DNA of 32,160 bases from an uncultured Saprospiraceae bacterium (GTDB lineage: Bacteria; Bacteroidota; Bacteroidia; Chitinophagales; Saprospiraceae): contig CAKZSH010000007.1 in the NCBI GenBank assembly GCA_937918905.1, positions 1-32,160 of the forward strand, in the 5' to 3' direction. Both the position numbers and the translations under genes were made by a program. Shown piece by piece: positions 7,617 to 16,454 of this stretch. The notes under the pieces were generated by a model that saw only the letters and a program-made list of their open reading frames with translations, was not told where the DNA came from and made no database searches. Position 1 is the stretch's first letter, and every line of letters begins with the position of its first letter.

Positions 7617-7643
7617 CTTATTTCAAATTCATTGGACTTTTTG

Positions 7644-7694
7644 GGAATGTAAAAATAATAAATGTAGAATTTTGGCAGTCTATTTTTCTATTCC
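7644..7694. repeat. 51-bp imperfect inverted repeat, related to the repeat upstream of wzc
   Basis: GGAATGTAAAAATA (7644-7657) and TATTTTTCTATTCC (7681-7694) are inverted arms matching at 12 of 14 positions. The first 31 bp match 31690-31720 at 28 of 31 positions. The unit lies between the WbuB-like gene and the C25-like gene, 28 bp upstream of the latter's start on the minus strand. Confidence 0.6.
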
Positions 7695-7729
7695 TTACCC
7701 GTTATCTGATGGAAATAAAAAAGTAAATC

Positions 7730-9001
7730 TTAACGATCGCCCACAACAGAATCAATAGCAATTACTTTTGTTGTTGTTTTTAATCTAGTCGAAGGAACTA
7801 TTGCTCTCAAAACTGTGAACATTCTTATAGCTAATTTTCTTCTATCAAAATCCTTTGCTAATCGAATTCCCCCTTTCTTCATTATTGCATATCGTTCTTC
7901 ATTATTATAAATTGAATCCAATTGTTTTAAGAAATCATTTTTATTTTCTGGCTCATAACATAGCCCTGCTTCATACTCTTTTATTAATGCTTTTGCTTCT
8001 CCTTCTACGCCAAGTAAAATAGGTTTTCCCATCGCAGCATTTTCAAATATTTTAGAAGGAAGCACTTTCTTAAAAGTATCACTCTTCTTTAAATTAATCA
8101 ATGCAACATTTGAAATATTTATATAATCAGCAACCTTATTTTTTGGAATAGCATCTAATAGCGTAACATTTTTGAGTTGCATTCTCTTAGCCATATCTAC
8201 CAGTCGTTGTTTGAAAGCTCCTTCACCTATAAAAAGGAAATGAATCCTTTCTTCATCTACTTGTGCCGCACATTCCAAAATAAAATCCAACTTATGAGCC
8301 ATACCGTGAGTACCGATATAAGCCACTATAAACTTGTTCTGAAGGTTAAGCTTATTTACAAGAGAATTATTTTTTTCTCTAGGTTGATATTGATGAAGAT
8401 GTACTCCATTTTTGATTACGCTTATTTTTTCTGGTTGAACTCCACAGGCGATCATTCTTTCCTTAAAAGCATCAGTTACCACAACAATCTTATCTGCTTT
8501 ACGATACAAAAATAAAACAAGTCTATCTAGGATTTTCAAAACACGACTTTGCTCCATTGCTCCTACTGCTTTTATTGATTCAGGCCATAAATCTCGAACC
8601 TCCATTACCCAAGGTTTTCGCTTAACAATTGAGGTCAGGTAACCAGCCACAGCAGTAAATAATTGAGGTGTAGTTGCAATAATCAAATCTGTTTTAACAA
8701 ACCAACTCGCAATAAAGCCAGCAATACAAAAACTCAAATAATCTAAAATTCGTTTAAACAAACCTCGATTGGGAGTGATGTAAGTCCATACCCTAATGAC
8801 TTTAATTCCATCCACCATTTCTTTTTGATACCATTTATTTTTATACCCTGCAAATACTTTTCCTTTAGGAAAATTAGGCACGCAAGTAATCACCGTCACT
8901 TCTGCTCCCTTATCTATCCATTCCTTGCAATGCTCGTAGGTACGGGTAGCAGGAGCATTACTTTCTGGCGGAAAATTATCGGTTAGGAATAGTATTTTCA
9001 T
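7730..9001 (-). CDS. WbuB-like GT4 glycosyltransferase
   Basis: The 423-residue GT-B retaining glycosyltransferase has the WbuB-type N-terminus MKILFLTDNFPPESNAPATR, with TYEHCKEWIDKGAEVTVIT, FPKGKVFAGY and EVRDLWPESIKAVGAME, all close to the family of lipid-linked acceptor transferases using acetamido deoxysugars (FucNAc/QuiNAc type). The C-terminal nucleotide-sugar half has IGEGAFKQRL and the acidic loop following MGKPILLGVEGEAKALI. Its ATG overlaps the stop of the heparinase-like gene by 4 bp (ATGA), so the two are translationally coupled. It is the last gene of the polysaccharide locus; a 113-bp gap with a hairpin separates it from the C25-like gene. The sugar it transfers is not determined by sequence. 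Confidence 0.82.
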   Translation of the reverse strand: MKILFLTDNFPPESNAPATRTYEHCKEWIDKGAEVTVITCVPNFPKGKVFAGYKNKWYQKEMVDGIKVIRVWTYITPNRGLFKRILDYLSFCIAGFIASWFVKTDLIIATTPQLFTAVAGYLTSIVKRKPWVMEVRDLWPESIKAVGAMEQSRVLKILDRLVLFLYRKADKIVVVTDAFKERMIACGVQPEKISVIKNGVHLHQYQPREKNNSLVNKLNLQNKFIVAYIGTHGMAHKLDFILECAAQVDEERIHFLFIGEGAFKQRLVDMAKRMQLKNVTLLDAIPKNKVADYINISNVALINLKKSDTFKKVLPSKIFENAAMGKPILLGVEGEAKALIKEYEAGLCYEPENKNDFLKQLDSIYNNEERYAIMKKGGIRLAKDFDRRKLAIRMFTVLRAIVPSTRLKTTTKVIAIDSVVGDR

Positions 9002-10575
9002 ATGAATGTTATGTTTGTGTTTAATTTGTTTTCAAAAGTCACCTTTATTCTTTGTGCCTTTTGAGTTTGGTTAAATCCTGTTGCCAAAAAATAATTCTCA
9101 AGCCTTATTTCAACTAATTCATCAAAGCTGATCTCTCCAAACTCACCAACTATTTTTTGATTTCCTAACTCTAATTTGATGTCAAAATGAAAATGAAATG
9201 AAGCAATACCAATCCCTTTTCCTATTATTAAATCCTCTATTCGAACTTGATTTTCTTTAAACAAAAATGTTCTTTGATGATGACATCCTATTTTTTTATA
9301 ACCATCATGAATCGCTCTAACATTATTTTTACAATCTTCAAGAATAGTAACATTAGCTCGTTTTCCTACACGAAATCCTCCCCAAACTTCTGATTGTTCC
9401 TTCCCTTCTATCATCACCGTATTATGGGATGCAGTTGAACGTTCTAATTTTCTCCTCTCATTTTTTTCATACGTAGAGATGCCTGTATCCACCAAAAAGG
9501 GCTGATTCTGATATTGAATAACAAAATTAAAAGTATCACTATGCGCATGACCAGGTATATAGTCTGGCCCTATTTTTCCTATATCCATTATCATTTCGAT
9601 ATCTTTATTGGAAAAAACTCGATAACCAGAATCACTAAGTTGTTTTTGATTTATTTTAATTTGGAGATTATCGGCGTAGTCAAAAATTTTCTTTGAGTTA
9701 GGTGCAATTTTATCTATACTATCATTGAGGCATGGAACATCTCCATTTGTAAATGTTATGTTATTTAACCAACCTAGCATATTAGATGCTGTGTTTTGGA
9801 GTCCCTCTAAAAGGTGGTCAGTTAAGTTAGAAGGATTATTTTGCAGTAAATTAATACTATCCAAAATTCGATACAATATCAATTGATGATACATCGGACT
9901 CAATTCAAAATGCGCTCCATCTGATAAAATCTGTTCTTGTAATTGTTCTGTTATAATTTCTTTAGCTTGATTTAATATTTTTTCGTTATTTAAAAATAGT
10001 CCTCCAAATAACAACCCAAATCCATTTTCCAATAAATGATTTCCTAGCAAATGATATTCAGGTTTGGAACTTAATTGTAGTAATTGTCGATATATTGATT
10101 GATTAATTTTTTCGTCCTGAATATTATTTTTCAACAAAAATTTTATCCAAAAAACTAGCCTTAAAGATATTGGAAAAGACTCCATTCCATCTTTGATGTT
10201 TTTTTCTTTTCCAATAAAATCATGAATCAATCCAAGTCCTTCATATTTTGATATATTGGGTTGTTCCAAGAATTCAAAATAATTTAAATTATATGTCCAC
10301 AATTTTCCATGATTGCTATAATTCCAATCAATACCATTTTCAAATTGATGTTGGATATTTAAAAATCGAAAAGTATCTGTCCCCAACCAAGAAGTAGTAC
10401 TAGATATAAATCCTTTAAATTTTAAATTCTTGGTGGTTGATACAGATGAAATTTTTCCCTTAAATAAATTAGGTAAGTCAACTAAAGCAGTTAATCGATA
10501 CCATAGTTGGTAGCGAATTTGAATCCACTTTAAATACTTGAGCGTGTGATAATATTTCTGAAATATACTAACCAT
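8998..10575 (-). CDS. Heparinase II/III-like polysaccharide lyase-fold protein
   Basis: The 525-residue protein has an N-terminal alpha-helical toroid (about 90-310) and a C-terminal beta-sandwich, the plan of heparinase II/III and alginate lyases. Visible family motifs are LLGNHLLENGFGLLFGG (about 175-192), FELSPMYHQ (about 222-230), and the conserved PGHAHSDTFNF (about 338-348) followed by VDTGISTYE and ERSTASHNTV. These proteins recur inside EPS clusters next to WbuB-type transferases, where they are thought to trim or release the polymer during export; here no signal peptide is evident. It overlaps wecB by 8 bp upstream and the WbuB-like gene by 4 bp downstream. Polymer specificity is unknown. 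Confidence 0.82.
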   Translation of the reverse strand: MVSIFQKYYHTLKYLKWIQIRYQLWYRLTALVDLPNLFKGKISSVSTTKNLKFKGFISSTTSWLGTDTFRFLNIQHQFENGIDWNYSNHGKLWTYNLNYFEFLEQPNISKYEGLGLIHDFIGKEKNIKDGMESFPISLRLVFWIKFLLKNNIQDEKINQSIYRQLLQLSSKPEYHLLGNHLLENGFGLLFGGLFLNNEKILNQAKEIITEQLQEQILSDGAHFELSPMYHQLILYRILDSINLLQNNPSNLTDHLLEGLQNTASNMLGWLNNITFTNGDVPCLNDSIDKIAPNSKKIFDYADNLQIKINQKQLSDSGYRVFSNKDIEMIMDIGKIGPDYIPGHAHSDTFNFVIQYQNQPFLVDTGISTYEKNERRKLERSTASHNTVMIEGKEQSEVWGGFRVGKRANVTILEDCKNNVRAIHDGYKKIGCHHQRTFLFKENQVRIEDLIIGKGIGIASFHFHFDIKLELGNQKIVGEFGEISFDELVEIRLENYFLATGFNQTQKAQRIKVTFENKLNTNITFI

Positions 10576-11713
10576 TCAAAGAAACATTTTTCAATTGAAC
10601 TATTGACTTAGCTGGAAAAAAATCATGATGGATAATTGCAGCTATTCGTTCGGCAGCCTTACCATCCCACAAAGGAGGAATCTCAAATCGCATATCATTT
10701 TTTCCATTCAAACAATCTTTAAATGTCGAGATAATAAGATCTACATCTAATTTTGGAATTAAAACATTAGAACCAATTGAAATGGTAACTGGGCGTTCCG
10801 TAGTATCTCGAATAGTCAAACAAGGCACTCTGAGAAATGTTGATTCTTCTTGAATGCCACCAGAATCTGTAACGATGATTTCACTATTTTCCATTAAACT
10901 TATAAACTCCAAATATCCTTGTGGTTCTAATAAAATTAGGTTTGGTATATTTTCTAACTTTTCAAATAACTCAAATTGCTTTAAATATTTTTTTGTTCTA
11001 GGATGAACAGGAAATACGATTTTCTTAAATTGACTTATTTTTTGGATCATCTTAACCACTTTTTCAAGTTGATTTTTTTGGTCAACATTGGAAGGGCGAT
11101 GCATGGTCATCAATACATAATTCTTCTTTTCTAAACCCAGCTTGTCCATCAAATTCAATTGCGCAGATTGCTCTTGATAATAAACCAAAGAATCAATCAT
11201 CACATTTCCAACAAAATGCACACGTTTCTCCGAAACACCTTCTCTCGCTAAGTGAATCATCCCACTCTGTTCTGTTACAAACAAATAATCCGAAATACTA
11301 TCTGTCAATATTCTATTCAATTCTTCTGGCATTTTCCGATCTCCGCTTCGTAATCCTGCTTCAACATGAATCAAGTTTATATTCATTTTTTTTGCAACCA
11401 ATGCACAGGCCATAGTCGAATTAACATCACCTACAACCAACACTAAGTCAGGTTGTTCTTTTAGAATAATTTGCTCAAATTCAACCATCACCTTTGCCGT
11501 AACAACAGCGTGAGAACCACTTCCGACACCTAAATAATAATCTGGTTTGGGTAAGCCTAATTGTTCAAAAAAAATACTGCTCATCCGCTCGTCGTAATGC
11601 TGACCAGTATGTATAATTTTAGAATCGATATTAGGGTACGTTAGAAAGGCTCGGTGCAAAGGTGCAACCTTCATGAAATTTGGTCGAGCTCCAACTACAT
11701 TGAGTATTTTCAT
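10568..11713 (-). CDS. wecB: UDP-N-acetylglucosamine 2-epimerase (non-hydrolysing)
   Basis: The 381-residue cytoplasmic enzyme interconverts UDP-GlcNAc and UDP-ManNAc. Family motifs are complete: GARPNFMKVAPL (8-19), TGQHYDERMS, VVGDVNSTMA, HVEAGLRSGDRKMPEELNR with the catalytic-loop acidic residues, TMHRPSNVD, FPVHPRT and TDSGGIQEES near the C-terminus. The length is normal. The locus also has a NeuC-type 2-epimerase. WecB gives the activated sugar UDP-ManNAc, or acts on a related UDP-2-acetamido sugar as WbpI/FnlC do, whereas NeuC releases free ManNAc. No UDP-ManNAc dehydrogenase (WecC) is present in the window. It overlaps the heparinase-like gene by 8 bp. Confidence 0.92.
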   Translation of the reverse strand: MKILNVVGARPNFMKVAPLHRAFLTYPNIDSKIIHTGQHYDERMSSIFFEQLGLPKPDYYLGVGSGSHAVVTAKVMVEFEQIILKEQPDLVLVVGDVNSTMACALVAKKMNINLIHVEAGLRSGDRKMPEELNRILTDSISDYLFVTEQSGMIHLAREGVSEKRVHFVGNVMIDSLVYYQEQSAQLNLMDKLGLEKKNYVLMTMHRPSNVDQKNQLEKVVKMIQKISQFKKIVFPVHPRTKKYLKQFELFEKLENIPNLILLEPQGYLEFISLMENSEIIVTDSGGIQEESTFLRVPCLTIRDTTERPVTISIGSNVLIPKLDVDLIISTFKDCLNGKNDMRFEIPPLWDGKAAERIAAIIHHDFFPAKSIVQLKNVSLNG

Positions 11714-11780
11714 GTTATTTTATTTCCCAATTGGATGTACGTAGTTGTTGCTCCAACTGGATTTTTTTAAATCACTTTTT

Positions 11781-12221
11781 TTATATAAAATCCTTAATTA
11801 AAATATTTTCTTTTAAAATTTTAGCCGGGATCCCTCCTACTATACAGTTATCAGGAACATCTTTGATGACGACTGCATTGGGTGCAATGATAACATTATT
11901 ACCGATTTTTATAGGGCCTAAAACTCTTGCTCCAGCAGAGATATAAACTTTATTTCCAATAATTGGAACGGTAGGATTTTTAGAACGCCCTCCGATTGTG
12001 ATGCCTTGCCCGATGATACAATCATCTCCGATAATCGCATCTTGATGAATCACCACTCCTATTCCAGAATGTCCAAATAAAGTGTTTTCTCCAATCACCA
12101 CACTACTTGGAATATCACTATTGTACAATAGAAATACAATAAATCGAAAAATCCGAGGAAGTAAGGGAATCTTGTTTTTATAAAAAAAATGCCCAATACG
12201 ATGTACTTTTATCAAATTCAT
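11781..12221 (-). CDS. CysE-like hexapeptide acyltransferase
   Basis: The 146-residue protein is a left-handed beta-helix acyltransferase. The N-terminal 35 residues form short helices with IPLLPRIFRFIVFLLYN. Hexapeptide repeats follow: IGENTLFGHSGIGVVIHQDAIIGDDCIIGQGITIGG, then IIGNKVYISAGARVLGPIKIGNNVIIAPNAVV, ending in VPDNCIVGGIPAKIL. The GVVIHQ motif is the serine-acetyltransferase-type active-site His. The short length and the EPS setting point to sugar O- or N-acetylation rather than cysteine synthesis. It starts 6 bp after the sulfotransferase stop, and a 67-bp gap precedes wecB. Confidence 0.8.
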   Translation of the reverse strand: MNLIKVHRIGHFFYKNKIPLLPRIFRFIVFLLYNSDIPSSVVIGENTLFGHSGIGVVIHQDAIIGDDCIIGQGITIGGRSKNPTVPIIGNKVYISAGARVLGPIKIGNNVIIAPNAVVIKDVPDNCIVGGIPAKILKENILIKDFI

Positions 12222-12227
12222 AAAAGG

Positions 12228-13289
12228 TCATTTTTTACTTTTATTGAAATATTTTTCTCTAAAAAAATAACGACTAAAAAGAGATTTAAAAATCGGCATT
12301 GACATCAAATCTCTGACTAATACTGTAAAAAAAGTATGCAATCTATTTTTAAAAGAAAGATTTAACTCGACAAATTCTTGTTCTTTCATCCCCATTCTTT
12401 TTCTTTTAAACAATAGTCTTACATTATCTTTTTGATTTAAAAAAATTCGCTTTCGAAGGGATAAGGTTTTAAAACTATTAGGTTGAGTTTCGAGTTGATA
12501 ACCTAGTTTTTTCAATAATCTTCCTTGAATTTTTTCAATCTTTTCAATTTCTTTAAGCGACAATTGTTCTTTCCACCTATTGATTTTTGAAGTATCAAAA
12601 AAACTTTTTACGTATTTTTTATCTTCCGTTAATTTATCATCAGATAAATCAAGCATGGATTCTGAAAAAGAAATTTCTAAAAAATCACAAATAGATTGTA
12701 GTTCTTTTTGGGGTTCATTTAGCAATTTTTCATACTTCAATATTTTATAATTTCCCTGTCCGACAATATCTTGATTCACCAATCCATAAATATTTCCATC
12801 CACCCATTGCTGTGCGCTTAATTCTATATTTCGATAGGACCGAGTGGCAGTACTAAAAGCATTGGCTCGACCATCTCTTACTATATGTAATATTTTTGCT
12901 TCAGGAATTAACAACATTAAGTCATTGATATAATGTTGTAAGTTAGGAGATTTATCGCCCCATATTTTTTTTTCATTAGCATCTATTTTTTTGTAAATAG
13001 ATTGTTTTATCAATTCTCGAATATTCTCATATTGCTCGATATTTTTATAATCAATCAATTCTGCTAATCGACCTTTCTCATCATTTTCAATTAACCATTG
13101 TAGAAATTCTCTTTTATCATGCTGAATATTGAATGGTAATAAATCGTAGATATTTTTAAAGCAAGTGATGATTCGGAAAGCAATCGAACGTTTCTGCATC
13201 AACACATCAGGATGTTTGCTCAATGCCTTTTGTAACAATGTAGTTCCAGAACGTTGCACCCCTACTATAAAAAAAATCTTTCCACTCAT
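12228..13289 (-). CDS. PAPS-dependent sulfotransferase
   Basis: The 353-residue cytoplasmic enzyme is predicted to move sulfate from PAPS to a hydroxyl or amine of the polysaccharide or its lipid-linked unit. The 5'-phosphosulfate-binding loop is VGVQRSGTTLLQ (9-20). The 3'-phosphate site is HIVRDGRANAFSTATRSY (about 134-151), with Arg and Ser at the expected places. A typical acceptor-side segment with WGDKSPNL and the late YEKLLNEP ... ICDFLEI fit the Sulfotransferase_3 group. The C-terminal about 70 residues are very basic. It lies between a GT4 and an acyltransferase. A 93-bp gap with a hairpin separates it from the upstream GT4. Confidence 0.85.
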   Translation of the reverse strand: MSGKIFFIVGVQRSGTTLLQKALSKHPDVLMQKRSIAFRIITCFKNIYDLLPFNIQHDKREFLQWLIENDEKGRLAELIDYKNIEQYENIRELIKQSIYKKIDANEKKIWGDKSPNLQHYINDLMLLIPEAKILHIVRDGRANAFSTATRSYRNIELSAQQWVDGNIYGLVNQDIVGQGNYKILKYEKLLNEPQKELQSICDFLEISFSESMLDLSDDKLTEDKKYVKSFFDTSKINRWKEQLSLKEIEKIEKIQGRLLKKLGYQLETQPNSFKTLSLRKRIFLNQKDNVRLLFKRKRMGMKEQEFVELNLSFKNRLHTFFTVLVRDLMSMPIFKSLFSRYFFREKYFNKSKK

Positions 13290-13319
13290 TAGTTTTTATT
13301 CTAAACAGTTTTGTATGAA

Positions 13320-13350
13320 GTGCTTCCAGAACTTTGAGTTTTGGAAGCAC
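13320..13350. repeat. Hairpin between GT4 and sulfotransferase genes
   Basis: GTGCTTCCA (13320-13328) and TGGAAGCAC (13342-13350) pair perfectly and the stem may extend inward (GAAC with GTTT). On the transcribed minus strand no T run follows, so it is not an intrinsic terminator. It may set processing or relative expression inside the operon. Confidence 0.5.
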
Positions 13351-13382
13351 TATGCGCCTTTCGAATAAGGTTTATTCCTTAC

Positions 13383-14453
13383 CTATTTTAAAAAAAGTTC
13401 TTTTACTGCCGCTATTGCATTACTCGCCACTCGTTTTGTACTAAAGGTTTGCTCAAAATGTTTTTGGGCATTTTGAGCAAACATTGGGTAATTATTTTTA
13501 TCAAAGGCTTGCATTGCTTCTACCAACGCTTCGGTTGAACGTGGTTCAATAAGCAATCCTGTTTTTCCATCTTCCACAATTTCTGGAATTGCTTTCCATT
13601 TAGTCGTAATTACAGGCAACCCCAAACTATATGCTTCAATGATTACTCCAGGATAACCTTCCCCTTGATAAAAAGTAGGTAACATTAAAACATCATATTT
13701 ACGTAACGTTCCTATCACTTTTTCTTTTTGTAAAACGCCTTGATAAATTCCTTTTTGTTCTTCAAATTTTTCATAAAATTGTTGCTCATGAAATGATTCA
13801 TAATTCTCTCTGATTGGACCATAAATATGAATGGTGTATTCTGCCCCAAGTTGTTTTGCTGCTTCTAGTATATGATTTATACCTTTTGATTTATTCACAA
13901 AACCTAAATAGATAAATCGTTTTTTAAAATCTCGATCACCTCTTTTTTCTAAAGGTGTATCTCTTGAAGTCGGTAATTGAGAGGTTTTAATATTTTTTGT
14001 TTCAAAGGCTTGAATCAATTTTTTTGTTTGTAAAAAAAGTAAATCTGCGTGTAGCGTTGTTTTATTAAAAACCCATTCTTGTATTTTACCAAACCGCTCT
14101 GTATAATCTTTAAAATCTCCTCCGAATGGTCTCACCACAAATTTTAATCGAAAAATTTTTGCAAACAAAAATAGTATCGGTGAAAGGAACTTTATTCCTT
14201 TATCGCTACAGTTGAGAAATATAACATCGGCTTTAAAAACATTTAATATTACTTTTAAAAGCACTATTAAAGGATTTAATATTTTCATTTTTCCTTTCGG
14301 AAAATGTTGTGTATTAATTAAAGTAAAAGATTCTCCTTCCTCTTTTAAATAATTGATTAAGTACCCAAACGAAATAGTTGCCCCTCCGATGAGGTTCGCT
14401 TTGACGTTGGTTACTGGCCCGATGAGTAATATGTGAATGTCTTGTTTAATAAT
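13383..14453 (-). CDS. GT4 glycosyltransferase; true N-terminus lacks an ATG/GTG/TTG start
   Basis: An ATG start at 14288 gives 301 residues and cuts off the N-terminal strand of the GT-B fold. The same frame is open back to the asnB stop (14459-14457). The extension reads ...DIHILLIGPVTN, then NLIGGATISFGYLINYLKE, which is the classic GT4 opening (hydrophobic strand, G-P, GG-x-x-x-S-F, helix). No ATG, GTG or TTG occurs in frame at the proper place. The first codons after TAA-AAA are ATT-ATT-AAA, so an ATT start at 14453 or 14450, or a sequence error, is implied. That gives about 356 residues. The C-terminal half has FIYLGFVNKSKGINHILEA, MLPTFYQGEGYPGVIIEAYSLGLPVITT and the E-x7-E motif. The gene is 3-6 bp after asnB, so initiation may be by coupling. 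Confidence 0.75.
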   Translation of the reverse strand: MIKQDIHILLIGPVTNVKANLIGGATISFGYLINYLKEEGESFTLINTQHFPKGKMKILNPLIVLLKVILNVFKADVIFLNCSDKGIKFLSPILFLFAKIFRLKFVVRPFGGDFKDYTERFGKIQEWVFNKTTLHADLLFLQTKKLIQAFETKNIKTSQLPTSRDTPLEKRGDRDFKKRFIYLGFVNKSKGINHILEAAKQLGAEYTIHIYGPIRENYESFHEQQFYEKFEEQKGIYQGVLQKEKVIGTLRKYDVLMLPTFYQGEGYPGVIIEAYSLGLPVITTKWKAIPEIVEDGKTGLLIEPRSTEALVEAMQAFDKNNYPMFAQNAQKHFEQTFSTKRVASNAIAAVKELFLK

Positions 14454-14456
14454 TTT

Positions 14457-16388
14457 TTAATATTGAATATTAAATCTTTCTATCCAACCAAAAAGCATCA
14501 TCATCATCCACAATTGATGTGCAGATTGAAATACGCTTTCAGTTGCTGTATCTTTTTTTGTAAAAATTCCTTTATGATATATTTTCTCTAATTCTGTTTT
14601 AGAAATTAACTGCGGCATTGGATTTTCATCAAATAACAATCGTTGAGCCAGTTCCTTAAATACTTTATTTTGATACTTATATAAAGGAATACTAAAACCC
14701 ATTTTCGCATGTTCAAAAACTGCTTTGGGCAGATGAGGTTGCATTATTTTTCGTAATAAATATTTCCCAACACCATCCTTAACTAACAGGTTATCAGGCA
14801 GTTGAACCGACGCTTCAAATAATTCAGAATCCAAAAAAGGTGCTCTCACTTCCAATGAATTCGCCATGCTCATCCGATCCACTTTGATTAACATATTGGA
14901 AGGCAACGTGTGTTGCAATCTATAATACATGATTTTTCGCAAGGGTGACCAATCTTTAAATCCTTGAGGATGCTCTTTTAACAATGGATAGCTAACTCCA
15001 TTTGTAAGTACGTTGTTATAAAACTCTTCTCCTAAAATACTTTCTATTTTTGAATTAGAAAACATTTCATTTAAAGCAATCGGAATATCATCAGTTTCCG
15101 CCATCGAAGTATGCACTCCCCTTTTTATTTTTCTAAAAAAAGAAACATTATTCAATACAGGTGTATGCTGGGCAACTGTTACGCCTTGATCGACCAATGA
15201 ACGAAGAGGTCGTGGAATTTGCTTTAGATTTATTATTTTTTGATACCATTGAAATAGGTCATAGCCTCCAAATAATTCATCACCACCATCTCCTGACAAG
15301 GCTACTTTTACAGATTTTGAAATTTCTTTAGAAACCAAATAAGAAGGTATTGCTGAACTATCTCGAAAAGGTAATCCAACATGATCTACTATTTTCCAGA
15401 AAATAGATTCATCAAAATCATAATTAGGGATAAAAATTTCGTGGTGGTCCGTTTCACAATGTTCCGCCACTTTTTTGGCTATCACACTTTCATCAAATGT
15501 TTGATCTTCAAATCGAACATTAAACGTTTTTATTTTTTGGCTACTCTGTTTTTGTAACAATGCAACTACGGAGCTTGAATCAATTCCTCCTGAAAGAAAC
15601 GCGCCTATTGGCACATCACTAACCGTCTGCCTTTGTACCGCTTGTTGCAATATAGGCGTAATATATTCAATAGCTTCCTCCTCCGATTGAATAGTGATTT
15701 TTTTTTCGTAACTCGGTGTAAAATAAGACTTGCATTGAAACTCATTTTCTGTCATAAAAATAAAATGTCCTGCTGGAATACTATTTACACCTTTGAGAAG
15801 GGTAATTGGTTCTGGGACAAGAGACGTTCGGAAATAATAGGGTAAAGCGGTAGGATTAAGTTTTCGTTCAATATTTTTATTTTCTAATAAAGATTTAATT
15901 TCGCTTGAAAAAGAAAACATTCCATTTTGAAAATGATAGTATAAAGGCTTCTCTCCAAAACGATCTCTCGCTAAAAAAAAATGATTCTTTTTCATATCAT
16001 AAATACAAAAAGCAAACATCCCTTGCAACATTTCTAACATTGCTTTTCCGTATTCTTCATATAAATGAATAAGCACCTCTGTATCTGAATGAGACATAAA
16101 TTGATGCCCTTTATTTTCTAACGATTTTTTTAAGGATAAAAAATTATAAATTTCTCCATTAAAAAAAACACAAATATCACGAGTCTCATTAAAGAGGGGT
16201 TGGTCGCCTCCTATTTGATCTATGATGGAAAGGCGACGCATGGCAAGGCTTGTATTCTGATGAGAAAATTCCCCTTCAGCATCAGGACCACGGTGAAATA
16301 AAGCTTGGTTCATAGATTGGACGATGCTTTGCCGTTCGTTACTCGACAAAGTAGTTTTCCAATCAATGATGCCTGTTATTCCACACAT
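14457..16388 (-). CDS. asnB: Asparagine-synthase-type glutamine amidotransferase (AsnB family)
   Basis: The 643-residue protein has an N-terminal class II glutaminase domain starting MCGITGI with the nucleophile Cys2, RRLSIID (51-57) and FNGEIYNF (76-83), then an ATP-pyrophosphatase synthase domain with the P-loop LSGGIDSSS (265-273) and SGDGGDELFGGYD. The length and layout match the EPS-cluster AsnB group, which amidates uronic acids or other carboxyl groups on the polymer, or simply makes asparagine; sequence alone does not decide. The position between a GT4 and an acyltransferase favours a role in the polysaccharide. The stop is followed directly by the ATG-less GT4 frame. Confidence 0.9.
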   Translation of the reverse strand: MCGITGIIDWKTTLSSNERQSIVQSMNQALFHRGPDAEGEFSHQNTSLAMRRLSIIDQIGGDQPLFNETRDICVFFNGEIYNFLSLKKSLENKGHQFMSHSDTEVLIHLYEEYGKAMLEMLQGMFAFCIYDMKKNHFFLARDRFGEKPLYYHFQNGMFSFSSEIKSLLENKNIERKLNPTALPYYFRTSLVPEPITLLKGVNSIPAGHFIFMTENEFQCKSYFTPSYEKKITIQSEEEAIEYITPILQQAVQRQTVSDVPIGAFLSGGIDSSSVVALLQKQSSQKIKTFNVRFEDQTFDESVIAKKVAEHCETDHHEIFIPNYDFDESIFWKIVDHVGLPFRDSSAIPSYLVSKEISKSVKVALSGDGGDELFGGYDLFQWYQKIINLKQIPRPLRSLVDQGVTVAQHTPVLNNVSFFRKIKRGVHTSMAETDDIPIALNEMFSNSKIESILGEEFYNNVLTNGVSYPLLKEHPQGFKDWSPLRKIMYYRLQHTLPSNMLIKVDRMSMANSLEVRAPFLDSELFEASVQLPDNLLVKDGVGKYLLRKIMQPHLPKAVFEHAKMGFSIPLYKYQNKVFKELAQRLLFDENPMPQLISKTELEKIYHKGIFTKKDTATESVFQSAHQLWMMMMLFGWIERFNIQY

Positions 16389-16454
16389 ACTACGAATTAA
16401 ATTTTAATATTCATTACTTGCTATTGAAGCCCATATATAAAATTATCTTCTTCT

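Noticed and set aside
8177-8515. 112-residue plus-strand frame inside the WbuB-like gene
   Set aside because: It is antisense to a well-supported glycosyltransferase and shows no domain or start signal.
13320-13350. Intrinsic terminator between GT4 and sulfotransferase genes
   Set aside because: The hairpin is real but no T run follows on the minus strand, and same-strand locus genes continue on both sides.
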